Shown here: positions 26,158 to 35,346 of the stretch, piece after piece
Layout of the letters: the number at the start of each line of letters is the position of its first letter
Numbering within the stretch: position 1 is the first letter of the stretch
Assembly: GCF_900114475.1 (NCBI RefSeq)
Contig: NZ_FOTE01000008.1
Coordinates: forward strand, 248,001-312,000
DNA: 64,000 nt
Direction: 5' to 3'
DNA from: Paenibacillus sp. 1_12
GTDB lineage: Bacteria > Bacillota > Bacilli > Paenibacillales > NBRC-103111
The notes under the pieces: model-generated
The model's input: only the letters and a program-made list of their open reading frames with translations
What the model was told of the DNA's origin: nothing
The model's database searches: none
Translations under genes and position numbers: made by a program

Positions 26158-26883
26158 CTAATGGATTGCAGCCCATAGAAGGGAAAGCCCGGAACATAGT
26201 AATAGAATATCCAACACATATTGGAACGAGACCACACTCATTCGTTGAACAATAGCTTTTGATGCGATTGTACCCAGCATGAGCGAGGCGCCGACGATCA
26301 TTCCGTTTACTAACATTTCTATAGGAAGTGCCCCAAGCTCTTGGAAGGTCACAACTTTGCTGACATAAAGTGCAAGTGAACTCGCCGCTTCTGTTGAAAG
26401 GAACGCACCTTTCATTAATCCAAAAGAGGTGAACGCAGGCACGCTAAGAGGCCCAGTTGAAAGGACAATTCCAGTCAAAAAGCCAATGAGCGCTCCAGCG
26501 ATCGAAAGCTGCCATAAGGAAATGTGGAAATCCTTTGCTTTTAGCCAATACCGGAATGGGATCATAAGTAAAAAAAACGTACCCAGCCCTATATCTATAA
26601 CATGTGACGGTAATACCCACAGGGTACGCGCACCTATAGCGGCGGCAGGAACACCAGTTATCGAGTAAGCAGCAAAAGCCCGCCAATTGATTTCGCGCCA
26701 CCAGACCATGACTCTTGCCATGTTCGCAATGACAGCAGCTACTGCCATGATAGGTACTGCTTGCTTAGGGCCAAATGCAAATACCAAAACAGGCAGCAGC
26801 ATAATGGATGAACCTGTTCCAATGACGCCGCTCACAGCACCCGCTATGAGTCCTACAAACAATACAAATACATAATCCCCCAA
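26158..26883 (-). CDS. TauE/SafE-family membrane permease
   Basis: 241 aa, almost wholly hydrophobic, with about eight membrane segments. The N-terminal FVGLIAGAVSGVIGTGSSIMLLPVL is the TauE/SafE signature, and the second half repeats it weakly (SIAGALIGFLTGIVLSTGPL). The family exports sulfite or organosulfonates, or acts as a general anion permease. TTG start, with GGGAGTG on the minus strand upstream. No sulfur gene is adjacent, so the substrate is open. Confidence 0.82.
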   Translation of the reverse strand: MGDYVFVLFVGLIAGAVSGVIGTGSSIMLLPVLVFAFGPKQAVPIMAVAAVIANMARVMVWWREINWRAFAAYSITGVPAAAIGARTLWVLPSHVIDIGLGTFFLLMIPFRYWLKAKDFHISLWQLSIAGALIGFLTGIVLSTGPLSVPAFTSFGLMKGAFLSTEAASSLALYVSKVVTFQELGALPIEMLVNGMIVGASLMLGTIASKAIVQRMSVVSFQYVLDILLLCSGLSLLWAAIH

Positions 26884-27142
26884 AAGAACACTCCCAATGA
26901 ATATCTATTGTTTTCTAATCTCTTACTACTCATGGCTACATGATATAAATAATTGTACCAAGTGCTGTTATACAGAACAAGACATCATTCGTGAAGTAAA
27001 ATGCGAACCAGTGGTTATTTACTGCGAATTTTGTAATTAGATCGGCTCCCATGGTGACATTTGGGGAATGCTATCGAATCTAGTTGCTTTAAATTGAAAA
27101 ATGTGGTAATTTATAGTCAATATTGAAAGTGATGAGCGGAAG

Positions 27143-27186
27143 AACCGCCTCTCCCATGCTGATACGCATGGAAGGGGCGGTTTTTT
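27143..27186 (+). terminator. Orphan Rho-independent terminator upstream of the Tad-like locus
   Basis: A long stem (AACCGCCTCTCCCATGC against GCATGGAAGGGGCGGTT) followed by TTTTT. No plus-strand gene precedes it: the 399-base gap 26884-27282 holds only the permease promoter region and this hairpin. A possible -35/-10 pair (TTGCTT and TAATTT, 17 apart, near 27077-27105) lies upstream. It could therefore end a short non-coding RNA or attenuate the kinase operon. Confidence 0.7.
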
Positions 27187-27291
27187 GTGCATCTTTTTGT
27201 ATCTAAATGAGGATTCAGGTTGCTTATCGTGCTGACTGAGGGATAGGAGCAGGAAGGGGAACATTAAATAGCTCTATGAGGGGTGGTTGAA

Positions 27292-29094
27292 GTGCAAATA
27301 CAGCCGCAGAACAAACAAATTGGTGATGTCGTTGAAGGACGATACCGTATCGTATCCGTGCTGGGAAGTGGCGGAATGTCGACTGTATATTTGGCAGACG
27401 ATTTACGATTAGGCGGCAAGCGCTGGGCGGTTAAGGAATCTCGGCAGAGTAACGGGACGGAATATGATTTTCTGGCGGAGGCGGAAATGCTTGTAAAGCT
27501 CAATCATCCGAATCTACCGGATATTGTTGACTATTTTCCAGCGGACGGAAATGGCTGTAGCTATCTAGTGATGGATTACATTGAGGGTGAAACGCTTCTG
27601 CAGCGATTCGAACGCTCAAGCAAGCGATTACCAGCCCATCATGTGATCGGGTATGCGCTGCAGTTGTGCGATGTGTTTGATTATTTGCACAGCCATCAGC
27701 CTGAGCCGATTATATACAGAGATGTTAAGCCTGCCAATCTGATGATAGATGCCCAGGAGCGGATACGGCTTATTGATTTTGGTATCGCGCGCAGCTATAA
27801 GGTTGGACAAGCTGCCGATACAGTGCGTATTGGTACGATTGGTTTTGCTGCACCTGAGCAATTCGAGGGACGACAGACCGATGGGCGCACGGACTTGTTC
27901 GGGCTCGGTGCGTTGTTGTATTACTTACTAAGCGGTGGTCACTATTATTACGCCGTCCGCAGACCTCTGCACAATCATAACACCTCGATTTCTCCGAGCC
28001 TGTCGGCGCTTGTGGAGAAGCTGCTGCAAGCGAACCCGTCAGCTCGCTGCCAGAGCGCCGCGGAAGTGCGTACTGTGCTGCTGCGAATCCAGTCGATGCT
28101 CCAGCATACGGAATTAAGTGCAGCGGCTCACGTGCAGAGAGTATCACGAATCAGCGAAAGTGACTTAGACGACGAAATAGGCGCATACACAAGGGATAAC
28201 ATTAAAACAAGCATGAGCAAGCCGCGTCCTCGTATCTTGATTATAGCTGGGCTGTACGCAGGAGCTGGGGCGACCTTCACAACTTTATCGCTGGCTCGTA
28301 CACTGCATGGACTTGGTGTGAAGCACGCGGTTGTGGAAGCGCAGTCGAGGCAGCCTGAGCTATATGCGTTATTGTACGGCGAGAAGCATGCTCCGCAAAA
28401 TTACCGCTGCTATAACGAGGCTGGATTTGCTTTGCGGCAGGAGCAGCCGGCTTGGGAGGATGGCAGCACGCTCTGGCTGCCAGCGGCGCCACAATCTGAA
28501 GCGGATTCACCTGAGCATGACAGTCGGAGGTTATCCTCCTACCCACTGCTCCCCAATGGTTCCATAGGTATAGATCCTTTGCAGCAGAGCTTGGCTGTTA
28601 ATAGCGGCAACGATCAAACCTGCAGCCAACTGCAGCAGTTACTGTTAGAAGAAATAGAACGTCCGCTTGTGCTGGTCGATATAGGCTCGAATTGGCATGA
28701 TAGCACTGCAAATGAGCTGATTCATCTTGCTTCCGACATTGTCTATGTTATAGATCCAATGCTGCATAAACTGGAGTCGGCCACCGCAAGACGTAATCTG
28801 AAGCGGCTCAAGGAGCTGCGACTGCTGGGCAAGCCGGTATGGGGCATCGCCAACAAGGCAGTGAAATCCGGACACACCGGACAATGGTTGAATGTGCTTC
28901 CCGAACCACCGGTCTGTATGCTTCCAGCAATAGATTTCACCAAAATCGCTGAGGCGAGCTGGCTGGGTGTGCTGGTGCAGGATCGTCCCGGGATCCGAGC
29001 TCAATTGGAGCGTTCATTGCAAGACTGGCTTTGCAGCTGGCTGCCTCATACGAGTTCCAAAGGCCTACTGCACAAGCTATGGAATGACGGATAG
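27292..29094 (+). CDS. Ser/Thr protein kinase fused to degenerate ParA-like domain
   Basis: 600 aa. An N-terminal Hanks-type kinase (about 8-280) is complete: LGSGGMSTVY P-loop, AVKES Lys48, YRDVKPANL catalytic D144, IDFG D162 and APEQF. There are no PASTA repeats and no transmembrane segment, unlike PrkC. Residues about 310-590 look like a CpaE/ParA-type fold (ILIIAGLYAGAGATFTTLSLARTL, later LVLVDIGSNWHD). The P-loop Lys is missing, so ATP hydrolysis there is doubtful. I chose GTG 27292 because AGGGGTGG lies five bases upstream. It heads the Tad-like operon and may control it by phosphorylation (inference). Confidence 0.8.
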   Translation: MQIQPQNKQIGDVVEGRYRIVSVLGSGGMSTVYLADDLRLGGKRWAVKESRQSNGTEYDFLAEAEMLVKLNHPNLPDIVDYFPADGNGCSYLVMDYIEGETLLQRFERSSKRLPAHHVIGYALQLCDVFDYLHSHQPEPIIYRDVKPANLMIDAQERIRLIDFGIARSYKVGQAADTVRIGTIGFAAPEQFEGRQTDGRTDLFGLGALLYYLLSGGHYYYAVRRPLHNHNTSISPSLSALVEKLLQANPSARCQSAAEVRTVLLRIQSMLQHTELSAAAHVQRVSRISESDLDDEIGAYTRDNIKTSMSKPRPRILIIAGLYAGAGATFTTLSLARTLHGLGVKHAVVEAQSRQPELYALLYGEKHAPQNYRCYNEAGFALRQEQPAWEDGSTLWLPAAPQSEADSPEHDSRRLSSYPLLPNGSIGIDPLQQSLAVNSGNDQTCSQLQQLLLEEIERPLVLVDIGSNWHDSTANELIHLASDIVYVIDPMLHKLESATARRNLKRLKELRLLGKPVWGIANKAVKSGHTGQWLNVLPEPPVCMLPAIDFTKIAEASWLGVLVQDRPGIRAQLERSLQDWLCSWLPHTSSKGLLHKLWNDG

Positions 29095-29117
29095 AAAGGA
29101 AATGGAGGATCCGGCAG

Positions 29118-29819
29118 ATGAATGTTTGGTATAGATGTATGTACTATGTATTGGTTATCGGCTTGTGCCTGTCAGGACCTGCATTGCTTATAGGCTGGAA
29201 ATGGATCGTGGAACCTAATTGGGGAACGGTAGAGGTGGTTCAGGCCTCCCGTTCTATCGAACGCGGCTTAAGGTTAACCGAAGCAGACCTCAAAACGGTC
29301 AAGGTAAAAAAAGAGCAGCTTGTTGACGGAGCGTTAGTACGCATGCCAGCAGCACTTCGTCAGGAGACGACACGAGCCGTTCGACTGAATGAGCAAATAA
29401 CAGCTGATATGTTGAACACTGCGCATTTGCTGCCTGCTCCTGACGAATGGAATATGCCGCTTCCTGTGGAATGGATGTTCGGAAAACCGCCCGGCAGCTT
29501 GCTGCGTGGTGATCGGGTCTCCTTACTGCTGGTCCAAAAGGAAGAAAGCAAAAAGGTTGATGACAAGGCGGTCAATCAGGAGCTGTCGCGAGAAAAGCTG
29601 GATCAGCTGAATATTCCTTACGAGGAGGAAAAAAAGCTTCAGGAAATCGTCGTCAGCTATGCTAAAGGCACTAATAATCAGGAAATTGGAGCGACTGATG
29701 ACCGTAAGAAGCCGACAGGGATGGTCAGTACGGTAGAGTTGATTGTCAATAACGATCAAAAAGAGCTGATTCGTAAATACGGCACCAAAGGTTACCGATT
29801 CCTGGTCGTTTATCACTAA
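29118..29819 (+). CDS. SAF-domain protein, CpaB/RcpC-like
   Basis: 233 aa with one N-terminal membrane segment (about 8-28). It is followed by a SAF domain (about 38-100: VVQASRSIERGLRLTEADLKTV, TTRAVRLNEQITADML), the fold found in CpaB/RcpC pilus assembly proteins and in flagellar FlgA. The charged C-terminal part (KKEESKKVDDKAVNQE) faces outside the membrane. It begins 23 bases after the kinase gene with GGAGGATCCGGCAG. In Gram-negative Tad systems CpaB works with the secretin; here there is no outer membrane, so it may act in the cell wall. Confidence 0.75.
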   Translation: MNVWYRCMYYVLVIGLCLSGPALLIGWKWIVEPNWGTVEVVQASRSIERGLRLTEADLKTVKVKKEQLVDGALVRMPAALRQETTRAVRLNEQITADMLNTAHLLPAPDEWNMPLPVEWMFGKPPGSLLRGDRVSLLLVQKEESKKVDDKAVNQELSREKLDQLNIPYEEEKKLQEIVVSYAKGTNNQEIGATDDRKKPTGMVSTVELIVNNDQKELIRKYGTKGYRFLVVYH

Positions 29820-30005
29820 AATTGCGGTGAATAAGAGGGGCTGCGGGGATTTAGAAGTGGAAATCCATGAACAAAGACGAACGCTTCACTTCTCCAGAAC
29901 ACAAACTTTCGCCACCTGTCCATTGTTCATTGCACTTTTAAGCTCAATCGGTACTTGTTGAAGGTATTGATTAAACGTATTTATCAAAAGGAGGCCTATC
30001 AAACA

Positions 30006-31301
30006 TTGAATGCTTATGTGGTGTCAGGTGACCGAAGACTGCTAGAAGCGTTAAGGCTATCCGGCAATTATAAGTCGGTATCCACCGTATCCAAGGATAT
30101 GGTAGGGGTTCTTCTTATGGGAGAGGGAACGGGGAGCAAACAAGATTCTTTTGCAACAAGGGCTCGTTCTTTCACATCGAATTCGTCTACAACGGTTCTT
30201 GAAACTTCACTATTGCCCGAAGATATTTGGATTGTAAGCGATGCACTGATCGACATGCACGAAATGTTCACACTGCGCAGTCAGTATCCAGCTAATCGGA
30301 TTATATATTTGCTTAGCAATGGAACGGATCCATTGAACTTAAAAACAACACAAAGTTTGTGTGCGGCCCATGGTATTGACTATGTGCTCCCCTATCACAC
30401 ACCTGAGCAGGTAGCGGATGAGGCAGGGAGAATATGCCTGATTAAAGCAAGGGCGGTCAGTAAGGTTATTACGGCTATCGGTGCGCTGCCCCAACTTGGT
30501 GTTACTTCGAGCTTATTATCAATCGGTGTTACTTTAGCGGCATTATCAGGTGTGAGAGTGGGGGTTTTTGGATTAAACGGCTGGAATCCGGGGGATAGCG
30601 GGTTACTATATACCGCCAAATATATGGATGAGCTGTGGGGAAGCTTGCAAAGTAAGCAGCTCCAAGCTGCAGAGCTTCCGGGTAAAATGCAGCTGCTGGC
30701 TCCGAACGTTTATTATTTGGCGGGCAGCCGGGACTTGAAAAAACTTTATTATTACCAGACGGACGGTGCGGCATGGTTAATCGAAAAGGCACGGGAATGC
30801 TTTGATCTGGTGCTGCTTGATGCGGGCAGCTATCCTGACCATGCCCTTGCAGCGCAAAGCATACATGCTTCTGATCTGCTGCTTGTTACTATGAGTCAAA
30901 GTCAGCAGGCCAAGGCACAGTGGCGTCGAATGTGCGAACATATTCTGCATCCGGTTTTCCAATGGGAGCAGCGCCAAACGATGCTGTTATTTAATAAAAT
31001 GGTTCGTTCACCCGATATCGAGAATGAAAAACAGCTGTCACGCCAGCTAGATATGCCTTATGTGGGCAGTCTGCCATATGATCCGTCATTTTATCGCAAG
31101 GAAGCAGAGGGAGTGTGGGGTCAACAGCAAAATCACGATTACAACAAGGAGCTGGGTAAAATAGCAAAAGCGATGCTGCATTATTACGATTTGCCGCTTG
31201 TTAATACTTCAGCTATGGAAAAGGCCAAGCTGACGGACTCTGCAGCAAGCACCTCGAAGGGCTCATGGTTTCGATGGATGAAGCCTGTAAAGGAGGCTTA
31301 A
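30006..31301 (+). CDS. CpaE-like Tad locus protein without a P-loop
   Basis: 432 aa from the TTG at 30006, chosen because AAAAGGAGG lies 11 bases upstream; an open frame extends to 29955. The N-terminal third resembles a receiver-like CpaE domain (NAYVVSGDRRLLEALRLSGNY, then IIYLLSNG). The second part has the CpaE/MinD-like order: VRVGVFGLNGWNPGDSGLL where the Walker A would be, then FDLVLLDAGSYPD, then LLLVTMSQSQQAK and LLFNKMVRS. The Walker A is not recognisable, so it is probably a non-ATPase scaffold. The 135 bases before the frame hold only an inverted repeat (ATGAACAA/TTGTTCAT). Confidence 0.65.
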   Translation: MNAYVVSGDRRLLEALRLSGNYKSVSTVSKDMVGVLLMGEGTGSKQDSFATRARSFTSNSSTTVLETSLLPEDIWIVSDALIDMHEMFTLRSQYPANRIIYLLSNGTDPLNLKTTQSLCAAHGIDYVLPYHTPEQVADEAGRICLIKARAVSKVITAIGALPQLGVTSSLLSIGVTLAALSGVRVGVFGLNGWNPGDSGLLYTAKYMDELWGSLQSKQLQAAELPGKMQLLAPNVYYLAGSRDLKKLYYYQTDGAAWLIEKARECFDLVLLDAGSYPDHALAAQSIHASDLLLVTMSQSQQAKAQWRRMCEHILHPVFQWEQRQTMLLFNKMVRSPDIENEKQLSRQLDMPYVGSLPYDPSFYRKEAEGVWGQQQNHDYNKELGKIAKAMLHYYDLPLVNTSAMEKAKLTDSAASTSKGSWFRWMKPVKEA

Positions 31302-31304
31302 ACA

Positions 31305-33086
31305 GTGAGCCAGTCAAGGTTTCATATTGGACAGTTTCATACGGAGCCTGAGATGTGGGAACCGACACATTCATCCTTAGTTGAGCATGCCCATGCAACT
31401 TACACGCCACTACCCCAATTGATGAGCAGTGGCGGAAAGGTTCTCTTCGAGCAAGCTTGTCGAACATATAAAGAAATGGTGGGTGAACGATTTGCAGGTG
31501 CGATGCATCAAGGGCTAGACAGCCGCAATGCGACAGGCGGACAGGAAGGTGATGATGCGGAAGCTTTCGTCGAGCTGGAGAACAAGGCGATTATTGGTGT
31601 GCCCGAGACGGTGACTGCGATTATGGAGCAAATACAATCGCATGTGGATCGTCATGGACTGCATCAGCTGGAGCTGCCGGACTATTATATGAATCTCAGG
31701 CGTTTTGCCAAGGAAGAGCAGCGATGCTACGGCGATGTGACACATGCCATGTTTCATGAGATTTACGGATTTAAGGCACTGGCTTGTTGGCAGACGTATC
31801 CGGACAGTTATGCCGCTCAAATTATCGGAACCTCTATCTGGATTCATCATCATGGACGTCATGAAAGGATGCCCTTTCAGTTTGCCTCCACGCAGGAGGT
31901 GGATAAAATCGTCCGTGCACTCACCCGCCAAAAGGAAGATGCGATCGTCAATCTCTACAACACAACCTTGGAGGTGGATTTATATACGGGGGAGCGGGTC
32001 ACGCTCACGGTGAAGCCTGATGTACGGCATGATGTGATTACATTCCGGCGGTTTTTAATTGGCCGCGTAACAGTAGAGGACCTTGCAGATGAACGAAGAA
32101 AGACGATTCCTCCGGAAGCTATCGAGCTGCTGCAGGGCCTATCAAGAACCCATTGTAATACCATTATCATTGGCCCGCCAGGTACGGGCAAGTCTACGAC
32201 ACTCAAAGCATTATTAGCTGAAAGGGCAAACCATTACACAGGTGCCATTATAGAAAAGCATTATGAACTGGCCGCCAGTCGCGATTTTCCCGAGAAAAAG
32301 CTGATCGAACGGGTTACCCATGAAGGCACCTTTCATCATGCGATGGATCAGATCCTGCGCTTTGATGTCGATTATGCGATTATCGGTGAAGTACGCAGAG
32401 TAGAAGCGGAGGGCGCTATGCTGGCTTGCGAACGGCTGCTTAAGGGCTTCGGCAGCACTTTCCACACCTGGAAACCGGAAACCGTGCCCTCGCAATTCGC
32501 CAGGCTGTTGTGCAGCTTGAATCCCGGTGTTCGTTTTGAGGAGGAGGAAAAACGGGTAGCGGAAAATATCGATATTTTGATCGTCCAAACACAGGACCCG
32601 AGTCGAACGCGTAAACGGATCAAAAGTGTCATGGAACTTCGCTACAATCGGTATACCGGAGAGATTAGCACTCATGAACTGATGCATTGGAATGAGTTAA
32701 CGGATACATGGACATACCGCAACGATTTGAGCGAGGGTCTGCGTAAGGAAATGCAGGAGGTCCACCCCGAATGGTCTGAACGAACATTCCAAACGTTAGC
32801 TGCATTATCAGCGGCATCACCTATTCCCGAGGGAGAAGGAATAGTCGTTTATAATCCTGCAGCGGCCAATCCGCTGCACCGGATCAGTGTCTCGATAGAG
32901 CAAGTGGCTGCTGCATTGCATAGTCCCCTTGTGCAATCATTCTCTTCCTCTCTAGCAGAGGGAAGTACGGTTGTACGGCCAGCACGAGCTTTACTTGCTG
33001 CATCAGCAGAAGATCATTCAGCTGAGCGAACATCAGCAGTCTCACAAGAATCACCTTCCCAGATGTCAGCAGGAAAGGATGCATAG
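31305..33086 (+). CDS. CpaF/TadA-family secretion ATPase
   Basis: 593 aa. Residues about 90-260 are the N-terminal domain of VirB11/CpaF-type ATPases. Walker A GPPGTGKST is at 290-298, and the Walker B region DYAIIGEVRR has catalytic E362; DYAIIGEV matches the CpaF consensus. A His-box-like TFHTWKPET follows. The last about 110 residues are a Ser/Ala-rich tail. The enzyme powers Tad/Flp pilus assembly at the cytoplasmic membrane. The GTG start lies after AAAGGAGG and four bases after the CpaE-like stop, so the genes are coupled. Confidence 0.88.
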   Translation: MSQSRFHIGQFHTEPEMWEPTHSSLVEHAHATYTPLPQLMSSGGKVLFEQACRTYKEMVGERFAGAMHQGLDSRNATGGQEGDDAEAFVELENKAIIGVPETVTAIMEQIQSHVDRHGLHQLELPDYYMNLRRFAKEEQRCYGDVTHAMFHEIYGFKALACWQTYPDSYAAQIIGTSIWIHHHGRHERMPFQFASTQEVDKIVRALTRQKEDAIVNLYNTTLEVDLYTGERVTLTVKPDVRHDVITFRRFLIGRVTVEDLADERRKTIPPEAIELLQGLSRTHCNTIIIGPPGTGKSTTLKALLAERANHYTGAIIEKHYELAASRDFPEKKLIERVTHEGTFHHAMDQILRFDVDYAIIGEVRRVEAEGAMLACERLLKGFGSTFHTWKPETVPSQFARLLCSLNPGVRFEEEEKRVAENIDILIVQTQDPSRTRKRIKSVMELRYNRYTGEISTHELMHWNELTDTWTYRNDLSEGLRKEMQEVHPEWSERTFQTLAALSAASPIPEGEGIVVYNPAAANPLHRISVSIEQVAAALHSPLVQSFSSSLAEGSTVVRPARALLAASAEDHSAERTSAVSQESPSQMSAGKDA

Positions 33087-33089
33087 CCG

Positions 33090-33497
33090 TTGACCTTGTT
33101 TTCAATAGTGATGATTGGGCTCCTGTTCATCTCTGCATGCTTATTTACGATCGGTTTGTACATGGCTCTGAAGCAGCCGCTCCGTTATATGCGAAAGCTG
33201 CTTCAGACGGAGCGGCGACATCGACTTAGCATGAAGCAGCTTAAGCGCAAGCGGCAAGTTATGATTCAAGCTGGGCGAATTGCGGTGCTGTACCGACGGA
33301 TCCATCGGCAGCTGGAACTGCTGCTGAAAGCGACGCAGAAGGAGCGTTATAACGAATATTCGGTTCAGCGATTTCTGCTGCTGGCTGTATCGAGCTCCTT
33401 GTCTGCTGGAATGGTTTCCTACGTCATGGCTGTCGACATACGTTTCAGTCTGTTTGTAGCGATAGTAGCTTTTGCAGTACTGATCATCTATCAGTGA
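33090..33497 (+). CDS. TadB-like protein, N-terminal part (ends at in-frame TGA)
   Basis: 135 aa with a membrane segment at about 3-25 and two more near 95-135. A very basic cytosolic loop lies between them (KQLKRKRQ, YRRIHRQLELLL). The frame stops at TGA 33495-33497 and continues open directly into the next 194 codons in the same frame. Together they give about 330 residues, the usual TadB length. Start TTG at 33090, with AAAGGA ten bases upstream, three bases after the ATPase stop. Either the gene is split, UGA is read through, or it carries a nonsense mutation or base error. Confidence 0.65.
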   Translation: MTLFSIVMIGLLFISACLFTIGLYMALKQPLRYMRKLLQTERRHRLSMKQLKRKRQVMIQAGRIAVLYRRIHRQLELLLKATQKERYNEYSVQRFLLLAVSSSLSAGMVSYVMAVDIRFSLFVAIVAFAVLIIYQ

Positions 33498-34082
33498 TTG
33501 AAGCTGCGCAGCCAGCAAATCCAAAGCGGATACGATCTTGCTGAAACGATAGGCATTTTGACCAGTAAATACAAGGTTACCCGCGGTAATATGCGGGTGG
33601 CGCTGCAGCTCGCTTGCCAGGAAATGTCGTCCAGCGCGATCCGCAGCCATTTTATGAACCTGATCAGAGAGGAGCTTAACTATGTGGACTCGCGCGAGAT
33701 GGAGAAAGCGGTTGAAGAATTTATCTACAGTATTCAAACATCCTTTGCCAAGCAGCTTGGCTTAACGATGCTGAAAGGACTGCTGCGTAATGAGAATGTG
33801 GAAAGCACGCTCATGGCAATTGATAAAAATATACATAAACAGATCGATATGCTTCGTGATGAGGGGGATTCCAGCTCCGAGGTACTTCAGCTAAGCTGGC
33901 TTCATGTGCTTTTGTTTCCATTGCTCTTGATCATGATGGTCATTTTTATGGGCTACACGAGCACAGTGCACTACCAATTAGGAACGGAGCAGGGGCGATT
34001 TTGGCTTACGGTTACAGTTTGCTTCATTATCGGCTCGCTGCTTCTAGCTACCTGGTTCCGACGTCCACCGAATGATTATTAG
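33498..34082 (+). CDS. TadB-like protein, C-terminal T2SSF domain part
   Basis: 194 codons in the same frame as the preceding part. The first residues (LKLRSQQIQSGYDLAETIGIL) read as the natural continuation of its last membrane helix. The type II secretion F-like domain follows (TRGNMRVALQLACQEM through FAKQLGLTMLKGLL), then two membrane segments (HVLLFPLLLIMMVIF and WLTVTVCFIIGSLL). The TTG at 33498 abuts the TGA and lacks a ribosome site; an internal ATG at 33591 also has none. Independent translation would rely on coupling. Confidence 0.65.
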   Translation: MKLRSQQIQSGYDLAETIGILTSKYKVTRGNMRVALQLACQEMSSSAIRSHFMNLIREELNYVDSREMEKAVEEFIYSIQTSFAKQLGLTMLKGLLRNENVESTLMAIDKNIHKQIDMLRDEGDSSSEVLQLSWLHVLLFPLLLIMMVIFMGYTSTVHYQLGTEQGRFWLTVTVCFIIGSLLLATWFRRPPNDY

Positions 34083-34147
34083 TCGGATAGCATCCACTGG
34101 TCCCTTAATATTAGTAGCCCACAAGGAGGTCGAATACTTTCTTTCAA

Positions 34148-35035
34148 ATGCATCATGATGTATATGCTGTCGGCGGAGGGCTTCTTAGTATCCTGATCTG
34201 CCTGAACTACATGCTCGCTGCCTATCTCCTTCATCGTCGTTTGCGGACCCCTATGTCCATTCAATATATGTCCCGGCTTCAGTATATACGATTGAAAACC
34301 TGGCTGGGTCATCCAGAACTGGATCAACGTCTTGAGCGTACCGGTTACCCATTGGGGATGAATGCGCTAAAAATCCAATCTATCCGTTATGGTGTGGCGA
34401 TGCTGTGGCTGATCAACAGCTTATATGACATTTCTTTTAATTGGAGTGCTCAATCGCTGCCTGCACTGCTTCTGCAGCTGTGGGGGCCGGTGGTGATGCT
34501 GCTTGCGACCAACACGAAAGCTTCGCTGCTCACTTACTTTCTGGCCAAATGGAAGGAGATTGACGATGGTGAAAAAAATCGCGAGCTGTTTATGATTTAC
34601 AGCATGATCGCTGATGAGCTCAAAGGGGTCGGGCGACGCAGGCTGAATCTGCATACGATGCTGACCAAGCTTCGCGACTATACCGTAAGAATCAAACCCG
34701 CCTTGAATAAAGGTCTTCGGTTGTTTGACGAAGGGGCATCCGCTGCTTTACACGCAATTGGCGAGGAGATCGGAACCAAGGAGGCCAAGGAGCTGTGCAA
34801 GCTGCTCGCAGATCTGGAAATGACACCACCGGAGGATATTTCCGCCTTGGTAGAGGCGAGGGAAGAGAGCTATACCCAAATGCTTCGCGAGAATCGGCGG
34901 CGAAGACGCAAGTTTTTTGGGAGCTTGGCCTATGCGGCTGCATTTAGCCCACTGTTGATTTATTTGTGGAATGCGCTGAACATTGCCCAGCAGTATGTGA
35001 CGGATTTGGCGCGCAGCACGAATCATTTTGGTTGA
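34148..35035 (+). CDS. TadC-like T2SSF-domain membrane protein
   Basis: 295 aa. There are two N-terminal membrane regions (about 6-25, then about 80-120), a cytosolic helical F domain (about 125-255: LFMIYSMIADELKGVGRRRLNLHTML, GASAALHAIGEEIGTKEAKELC) and a final membrane helix (FFGSLAYAAAFSPLLIYLWN). It pairs with TadB to form the inner-membrane platform for pilin assembly. AAGGAGG lies 18 bases before the ATG, unusually far, and there is no alternative start between. 65 bases separate it from the TadB-like frame. Confidence 0.75.
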   Translation: MHHDVYAVGGGLLSILICLNYMLAAYLLHRRLRTPMSIQYMSRLQYIRLKTWLGHPELDQRLERTGYPLGMNALKIQSIRYGVAMLWLINSLYDISFNWSAQSLPALLLQLWGPVVMLLATNTKASLLTYFLAKWKEIDDGEKNRELFMIYSMIADELKGVGRRRLNLHTMLTKLRDYTVRIKPALNKGLRLFDEGASAALHAIGEEIGTKEAKELCKLLADLEMTPPEDISALVEAREESYTQMLRENRRRRRKFFGSLAYAAAFSPLLIYLWNALNIAQQYVTDLARSTNHFG

Positions 35036-35058
35036 AGATGAGAAGGAGTGGATGAATA

Positions 35059-35346
35059 ATGAAACCGGCCTTGGAAAAGTTTTTGCTCATTGCGGCTACA
35101 TTGGCAGCTATCGGATTGTTCATTTTTGTGGCAATGTGGAGCTCGATTAAGGATAAAAAGACGCAAATGGATGACTTATTTAATAATACTAATGTTCCTT
35201 CGAGCTTCATTAATACGCCAGCCATTGCACGTGGAGGGATCCGTGAAGGCATCCATCGATATCTTTACGCTGACACGGAGCACAGTGAGAACACGCCATT
35301 GTTACATTCTGCATTTCATATACCATCTGATTCCATTCCTGCATGA
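35059..35346 (+). CDS. Small single-membrane-segment protein of the Tad-like locus
   Basis: 95 aa with a short basic/acidic head (MKPALEKF), one membrane helix (LLIAATLAAIGLFIFVAMW) and about 70 exposed polar residues. The layout is that of a pilin or minor pseudopilin, but there is no G/A-E-x4-E prepilin processing motif. Its last codon and stop overlap the next ATG (ATGA at 35343), so the two are translationally coupled. AAGGAG lies ten bases before the ATG. Candidate structural subunit (inference). Confidence 0.6.
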   Translation: MKPALEKFLLIAATLAAIGLFIFVAMWSSIKDKKTQMDDLFNNTNVPSSFINTPAIARGGIREGIHRYLYADTEHSENTPLLHSAFHIPSDSIPA

